From Delphinapterus leucas (Eukaryota; Chordata; Mammalia; Artiodactyla; Monodontidae), in NCBI RefSeq assembly GCF_002288925.2, contig NW_022098031.1, positions 4,352,370 to 4,416,369 on the forward strand: 64,000 bases of DNA, in the 5' to 3' direction. A model generated the notes under the pieces. That model was not told the DNA's origin, searched no databases, and worked only from the letters and a program-made list of their open reading frames with translations. Shown in pieces: positions 57,911 through 64,000 of the stretch; the first letter of the stretch is position 1; the number at the start of each line of letters is the position of its first letter. A program made the position numbers and the translations under genes.

Positions 57911-58099
57911 GGATAGGGAAAGTGCATGCCTTGATAATGAACATAAGGATGAAACAGTTTGTGGCAATGTCTACCAGTATTTGGTATGGTGGTATGAGAT
58001 GTGCCAGTACACTGCTGAACAGTTTTAATTTTTAGAGATATATTGTGTGTTTTTAAAAAAATATTGATAGTAATTTGGAGCCTGGTTAACTTAGTTATG

Positions 58100-58330
58100 C
58101 CTGTTGCATTTGTATAGGTAGCACTTATATTGTGCCCAACACAGTTCTGAGGACTTTCTATGTCAACTCACTTGGTTCTTTTATAATCCTATGACTTAGG
58201 TACTATTATTATCATCACCCCTAATTTGCAGATGAAGAAACTGATGCAGAATTATTCGCCTGTGGTAAAACAACTATTCAGTAGAGCTGAATTTTGAATC
58301 CAGAAAGTCTGACTCCAGAGTCTGTACTTG
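58100..58330 (+). mobile_element. MIR, sense
   Basis: 'cttatattgtgcccaacaca', 'gttctgaggactttctatgt', 'tactattattatcatcaccc' and 'agtctgactccagagtctgt': most of a MIR is present. Confidence 0.88.
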
Positions 58331-58334
58331 AAAC

Positions 58335-58510
58335 CTGGAGTTCCCAAGTTTTAATGTGAAGTGTGTTAAAATGCAGAATCCCAGGCTGCACTCTTGGAGA
58401 TTCTGATTTAATATGTACAGAGGGGCCTGGGTATTTGCATATTTAACAAGTGCTCAATATGCTTATGATGGGGGTGCTCCTCAGACCATACTTAGAGAAA
58501 CACCGCTCTA
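58335..58510 (+). mobile_element. hAT-type DNA transposon fossil (MER5/MER20-like)
   Basis: 'gcagaatcccaggctgcact', 'gagattctgatttaatatgt' and 'gcatatttaacaagtgctca', with terminal '...acttagagaaacaccgctct'. Directly behind the MIR. Confidence 0.7.
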
Positions 58511-59260
58511 AATCAAACATTAGCCTGTCTCTTGCTGCTGTTGTTGAGACTCTGCTTGTCCCCTGATGTTTCCTACTATCCCAATATACTATTAAATGCA
58601 AAGAAGAAAATAATGTGAAAATAATGACATTTTGAGGATTATCTATGTATCCATCCATCCATAATTTATCTATCTGTATCTCTTACAACATTGGTTCTGT
58701 CTACATATATAAATCAGTTTGAATGAAACTAGTTTCAAATCAAGTTTTAAAAATTCTGTATGATACCTTTTTGGACTAAATTTTTAGCCATTTGTTTCTA
58801 TGCCCCATAGTCCCTTTCAGAAATAAATTTGTGATGACTCCAGGAGGAGAAAATCCTCTGTACTTTTTTACCGGATGCTTCTGTGATCAAAAGGTGTCAT
58901 TCTTTTATAGTTCCAGTGTTGCAGTCAGAACTAATGTTTGTTGTGTGTTAGTCATTTTATTATGGGCTTTTAATGCGTGGAGGTGTGTTTTGAGAATGTG
59001 ATCTGACCTATGGCATCTTTCCATTAATTCAAGAATGTCTTGTGTTTCTTCTGAGTTTTACTCTACTTCTGTTAACTCTCTGTCATAAGTTTTACACAAT
59101 TGTGATAAAAGACGTGGTGTCAGAGTACAATGAATATTGAAGTCAGTGCAAAACTGATCAGTTGAAAGACACTATTTGGAATCTCATTTTTCTACCTGAC
59201 ATAAGTAAGGTATTATCTGTTTTTCAGTCTTACCTTTATCTAAATGTGGGTAGGGTACTT
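58511..59260. other. Unannotated intronic sequence
   Basis: Nothing recognised. Confidence 0.4.
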
Positions 59261-59278
59261 AGAAGGCACATGTTTTTA

Positions 59279-59533
59279 TTTTTTTATATTCTTTAAAAAA
59301 TTTTTATATTGGAATATAGTTGGCTTACAATGTTGTGTTAGTTTCAGGTGTACAGCAAAGTGATTTAGTTATACATGTACATGTATCTATTCTTTTCAGA
59401 TTCTTTTCCCATATAGGTTATTACAGAATATTCAGTAGAGTTCCCTGTGCTATATAGTAGGTCCTTATTGATTACCTATCATATATATAGTAGTGTGTCT
59501 ATGTTAATCCCAACCTCCTAATTTATCCCTCCC
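59279..59533 (-). mobile_element. 5'-truncated L1 3' end, antisense
   Basis: T-rich tail, 'gtgttagtttcaggtgtaca', 'gagttccctgtgctatatag', 'aatcccaacctcctaattta'. Perfect 18-bp direct repeats 'agaaggcacatgttttta' (59261-59278 and 59534-59551). Confidence 0.95.
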
Positions 59534-59551
59534 AGAAGGCACATGTTTTTA

Positions 59552-60355
59552 GGTTAAAACTAAAATTCACATCCACTTAACAAAGCTGACTGGTCTCAGC
59601 TTAAAACATCATTTCCCATGAGAAGATTCACATGACCTCAGGTGGTCATGGACAGTGTATGTTTTGTGCACCTTGATTCTCCAGAAGGTAGCACGTGCCT
59701 GACGCCTATCAGGCAACTCATTAATTTGTATAAATTGAATGTCATCATGGAGCTTTGGATCTAAATGGGGGAGGCAGGTGGGTAAACAAATATTTAGAAA
59801 TACAGTGTGATCAGTTCCGTGCTAGAAGCACTTTGAGTGCACAGAGGAGGAAACAACTCTGCACTAGAGGAGAAATGGAGTCTATTTGCTGTTGTCTGTT
59901 CCTTTTTAGAACTAGTGTGAGAATGTATTTTTCAAGTTCATTCATTCATTTTCAAACATTTGGCATGTCTGTTTATGCCAGGAAGTTCATAACAAAGCTT
60001 TCTAAAACAAATGTCCTATATTTGGGGTCTTGCAGCCTTTTGTTTAAAGTTGTTGTCTCTGAGATGTTTTGTAGGAGGGTGTGTGGGAGGTAGAGAGGGG
60101 AAACTGTCATTCTTGTTTCTGGTGGTTATTAGACTCATAAGCTCCTTGTATGTCATTTTGATTTTTTAGGTTCTTGAAGGCAAGTATTTGAAATTTACCA
60201 TTGTCATCTATCTCAGCAAATATAATCTGTTTGTATGGTACATAGAACTATAATAGATATTAATTACCATTCTTCAAACAAAGTACCAGATGATAGAAAA
60301 ATACAAATGAATGAATACATTAATAAATAGATAATATTTCTTTTTTGGAAAGTTT
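59552..60355. other. Unannotated intronic sequence
   Basis: Nothing firmly recognised. Confidence 0.4.
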
Positions 60356-60359
60356 TTTT

Positions 60360-61440
60360 TTTATTATGGTTTCAATAGGACTATTTTGATTTTCTGATTC
60401 TTCTTGCAGAAGTTTCAGTAAGTTGAATTTTTCTGGGAATTTGTCCATTATAAATTTTCAAATTTACTGGTATAGAGGTATTTATAATTTCCTTTTAGGA
60501 TGTTTTTAATGTTTGGAGGATTTGTTGTTTTGTCTTCTTTATCAATCATACTATTGATTATTTCTACTCTTTTTCCTTGTTTAGTCTCACCTAGCATTCA
60601 TTAATTTTATTCTTTTCAAAGAACTAATTTTTAACTTTGTTGATTTCCTTTTTTGTATTTTAGTTTTCTATGTCATTTATTTCTGCTTTTTTGTTTCCTT
60701 CCTTTACTTTCTTAGGTTTAATTTGCTCCTCTTTCACATTTTTTGAAATGATGATTAGTTCTTTAGTTTTCAAACTGCCTTTTACAGCTGTAAATTTTCT
60801 CTGCATACCTCAAGTTTTGATAAACAGTGTTTTTATTATCATTTAGTTAAAAACTTAATTTTCCTTGTTGCTTCCTAATTGCCACTGTGATTACTTTTTT
60901 AATCCATAGCTTATTTAGAGGTATATTTAATTAATTTCAAAATACATGGAGATTTTCTAGTTAAGTTTTTTTTTTTTTTTTTTTTGTGGTACGCGGGCGT
61001 CTCACTGTTGTGACCTCTCCCGTTACGGAGCACAGGCTCCGGACGCACAGGCTCAGCGGCCATGGCTCACGGGCCCAGCCGCTCCGCGGCATGTGGGATC
61101 TTCCCAGATCGGGGCACGAACCCGTGTCCCCTACATCGGCAGGCGGACTCTCAACCACTGCGCCACCAGGGAAGCCCTCTAGTTTAGTTTTTGTTAGTGA
61201 TTTCTAGCTTAATTGCATTGTGGTCAGAGATCAGTCTGCATGTTTTCAACATTTTGCAAGTTATTTGAGACTTGCATTTTGGCCCAGCATGTAGTCAAAT
61301 TTGGAAATATGTATATTTGAAAAGAATATATTGCGGTTGTTGGGTGCAGTGGAATTTATAGGTCAGTTAATCAAGTTTTTAAATCCACTGTTCAAAGCTT
61401 CTGTATCCATTTAATTTATTTCATTTTTTTCAGGACTTAA
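60360..61440 (-). mobile_element. Old L1M ORF2 fragment, antisense, split by a SINE
   Basis: Reverse-complement ORF2 linker region ('tgttgatttccttttttgta', 'ttgcattgtggtcagagatc', 'aagttatttgagacttgc'). Same general region as the intact stretch in the L1M at about 51.3-52.0 kb. Strongly diverged. Confidence 0.75.
60971..61177 (-). mobile_element. Young CHR-2-type SINE, antisense, nested in L1M
   Basis: Poly(T), 'gtggtacgcgggcgtctcac' to 'accagggaagccc'. Direct repeats 'tctagttaagttttt' (60956-60970) and 'tctagtttagttttt' (61178-61192) differ by one base. Confidence 0.94.
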
Positions 61441-61720
61441 CTTTTCCTTTCTTTGGCTATTGGTAGCCCCTTCAAGTTGGCCCCTGAGTCTTCATTATGT
61501 GACTCCAATAGTCTTTGATAGCTTTCTTGCTCTCTGGAATACAAGATACTCTAGGCTCATCTCGTACATTTGTTGTCTTAGATCTGGAATATGCCATTTC
61601 TTCAAGAAGCCCTGGTGTCTTTTAATGAGAAATGTTGTTTAGAGACCACAGACTGTGCGTCGGGGTCTGGTTGCTACTGGGTTGGTTACTGTTTCTATGG
61701 GCTATTTTGGTATTATTTCT
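61441..61720. other. Unannotated intronic sequence
   Basis: Nothing recognised. Confidence 0.4.
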
Positions 61721-61726
61721 TTTTTT

Positions 61727-62046
61727 TTTAAATTGAAGTATAGATGATTTACAATGTTGTGATAGTTTCAAGTGTACAGCAAAGTGATTCAGTTATATAT
61801 GTATATATACATATATATATTCTTTTTCAGATTCTTTTCCATTATAGGTTATTACAAGATATTGAATATAGTTCCCTGTGCTATAGAATAGGCCCTTGTT
61901 GTTTACCTATTTTATATATGGTAGTAGATATATGTTAATCCCAAACTCCTAATTTATCTCCCCCTCACTCTGCTATCCCCTTTGGTAACCACAAGTTTGT
62001 TTTCTGTGTCTGTGAGTCTATTTCTGTTTTGTAAATAAGTTCATTT
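61727..62046 (-). mobile_element. 5'-truncated L1 3' end, antisense
   Basis: T-rich tail, 'attgaagtatagatgattta', 'cagcaaagtgattcagttat', 'ggtaaccacaagtttgtttt'. The flanks share 'atttctttt' as the probable duplication. Confidence 0.85.
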
Positions 62047-62059
62047 GTATTTTGCTATT

Positions 62060-62450
62060 TCTTTTAAAACAATGGAGCTCCATAGTTTACTTTGGTATGA
62101 TTTTTTTCTTCTCTTGGGGTTTTAAAAGCGGAAGCATGAATGTATAGTAAGAGGGGCCTTAATGCAGCTTTCTGAAGGTTGCGTTGATTGATGTCTTTAG
62201 AGAAGCTTATATGACTTTAAGTGAGTCATGTTCTGTCATTCATAAATAATTTTTTCTCTGTATCCAACTCCGCAGAATGTCCAGTGTTTTATAGACATGA
62301 TAGAATCTTGATGTATCTAAAGTTTATTTTCAAACTAGGAAATTAATTTTCTAATCTATCCCTTTTGCACACCCATTTTTAAGAAAAATAAACTATGTAG
62401 TAATTAGATATTACTTCAGTTGTTCTTTTTTACTGTTTTTGAGTTTTTGA
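62060..62450. other. Unannotated intronic sequence
   Basis: Nothing recognised. Confidence 0.4.
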
Positions 62451-62456
62451 ATTTTA

Positions 62457-64000
62457 TTTTATTTATTTTTTTATACAGCAGGTTCTTATTAGTTATCCAT
62501 TTTATACATATTAGTGTCTATATGTCAATCCCAATCTCCCAATTCATCACACCACCACCACCCACTGCCACTTACCCCCCTTGGTTTCCACACGTTTGTT
62601 CTCTACATCTGTGTCTCAGTTTCTGCCCTGCAAACCGGTTCATCTGTACCATTTTTCTAGGTTCCACATATATGCATTAATATAAGATATTTGTTTTTCT
62701 CTTTCTGACTTACTTCACTCTGTATGACAGCCTCTAGATTCATCCAAGTCTCTACAAATGACCCAATTTCATTCCTTTTTATGGCTGAGTAATATTCCAT
62801 TGTATATATGTACCACATCTTCTTTATCCATTCGTCTGTTGATGGGCATTTAGGTTGCTTCCATGTCCTACCTATTGTAAATAGTGCTGCAGTGAACATT
62901 GAGGTGCATGTGTCTTTTTGAATTATGGTTTTCTCTGGGTATATGCCCAGTAGTGGGATTGCTGGGTCATATGATAATTCCATTTATAGTTTTTTAAGGA
63001 ACCTCCATACTGTTCTCCATAGTGGCTGTATCAATTTGCATTACCACCAACAGTGCAAGAGGGTTCCCTTTTCTCCACACCCTCTCCAGCATTTGTTGTT
63101 TGTAGATTTTCAGATGATACCCATTCTAACTGGTGTGAGGTGATATCTCATTGTAGTTTTGATTTGCATTTCTCTAACAATTAGTGATGTTGAGCAGCTT
63201 TTCATGTGCTTTTTGGCCATCTGTATGTCTTCTTTGGATAAATGTCTCTTTAGTTCTTCTGCCCATTTTTGGATTGGGTTGTTTGTTTTTTTAATATTGA
63301 GCTGTATGAGCTGTTTATATATTTTGGAGATTAATCCTTTGTCCGTTAATTCGTTTGCAAATATTTTCTCCCATTCTGAGAAAATATTTCATCTTGTTTG
63401 TAGTTTCTGTTGCTTTGCAAAAGCTTTTAAGTTTCATTAAGTCCCATTTGTTTTTGTTTTTATTTCCAGTACTCTAGGAGGTGGATCAAAAAAGATCTTG
63501 CTGTGATTTATGTCAAAGACTGTGCTTCCTATGTTTTCCTCTAAGAGTTTTATAGTGTCCACTCTTACATTTAGGTCTCTAATCCATTTTGAGTTTATTT
63601 TTGTGTATGGTGTTAGGGAGTGCTCTAATTTCATTCTTTTACATGTAGCTGTCTAGTTTTCCCAGCACCACTTATTGAAGCGACTCTTTTTTCTCCATTG
63701 TATATCCTTGCCTCCTTTGTCATAGATTAGTTGACCGTAGGTGTGGGGGTTTATCTCTGGGCTTTCTATCCTGTTAAATTGATCTATATTTCAGTTTTTG
63801 TGCCAGTACCATATTGTCTTGATTACTGTAGCTTTGTAGTATACTCTGAAGTCAGGGAGTCTGCTACCTCCAGCTCTGTTTTTTTCCCTCAAGACCGCTT
63901 TGGCTATTCCGGGTCTTTTGTGTCTCCATGCAAATTTTAAGATTTTTTTGTTCTAGTTTTGTAAAAATTGCCATTGGTAATTTGATAGGGATTGCATTGA
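62457..64000 (-). mobile_element. L1, antisense, runs off the window end
   Basis: Tail 'attttatttatttttttata' followed at once by 'cagcaggttcttattagtta', then ORF2 C-terminal sequence and farther into ORF2 up to the last base. The 3' end lies about 170 bp short of the end seen in the L1 at 2471. The rest of the element lies outside the window. Confidence 0.92.
62657..62983 (-). pseudogene. L1 ORF2p C-terminal remnant
   Basis: Open stretch starting '[20 protein letters not shown]' and containing '[20 protein letters not shown]', 'TMEYYSAIKRNEI' and 'SEVSQKEKNKYLILMHICGT', the ORF2p C-terminal end. Better preserved than the same region at 2929-3354. Upstream pieces continue in a different frame (63437-63634), so this copy is broken as well. 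Confidence 0.9.

Noticed and set aside
1..64000. CRISPR arrays, operons, phage or defence systems
   Set aside because: No regularly spaced repeats and no prokaryotic gene layout; every repeat class present is typical of a mammalian nuclear genome.

Overview
This is 64 kb of a mammalian nuclear genome, almost certainly from a cetacean. The evidence is the repeat content. There are about ten young copies of a roughly 200-bp tRNA-derived SINE of the cetacean CHR-2 type (head reads 'ccctggtggcgcagtggtt', end reads 'gtaccgcaaaaa'), several older CHR-1/CHR-2 relatives, laurasiatherian-type L1 elements, and older MIR, L1M and hAT fossils. The identification comes from recognising these families by eye, not from a database search. 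There is no bacterial or phage content, no CRISPR array and no toxin or defence system.

Layout: (1) 1-20.6 kb is AT-rich, apparently intergenic sequence. It holds MIRs, a twin-primed (5'-inverted) L1 at 2.5-5.1 kb, L1M fragments interrupted by SINEs at 7.3-9.4 kb, two SINEs stacked tail to head at 14.5-15.1 kb, and a solo endogenous retroviral LTR at 18.1-18.8 kb bounded by 7-bp direct repeats. (2) 20.63-21.8 kb is the only clear host regulatory feature: a strong CpG island with GC boxes, a 14-bp perfect palindrome (TCGTCACGTGACGA) and a candidate untranslated first exon on the + strand ending in a strong splice donor at 21379. I cannot name the gene. (3) 21.8-64 kb looks like the long first intron of that + strand gene. 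The first few kb are largely repeat-free; the rest is increasingly filled with repeats. By my count, 22 of 26 lineage-specific L1 and SINE insertions there lie on the minus strand, as expected if sense-oriented insertions were selected against in a + strand transcript. A 100-N assembly gap interrupts a SINE at 36968-37067.

No protein-coding host exon could be supported anywhere. The recognisable protein pieces are decayed L1 ORF1p and ORF2p. The most informative structures are the CpG-island promoter, the near-complete but decayed L1M (48.0-56.6 kb) carrying three nested insertions, the twin-primed L1, an L1 inserted inside a SINE (44.15 kb), a tiny internal ORF2 fragment flanked by long direct repeats (40.6 kb), and the solo LTR. 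I found no convincing undescribed gene system.
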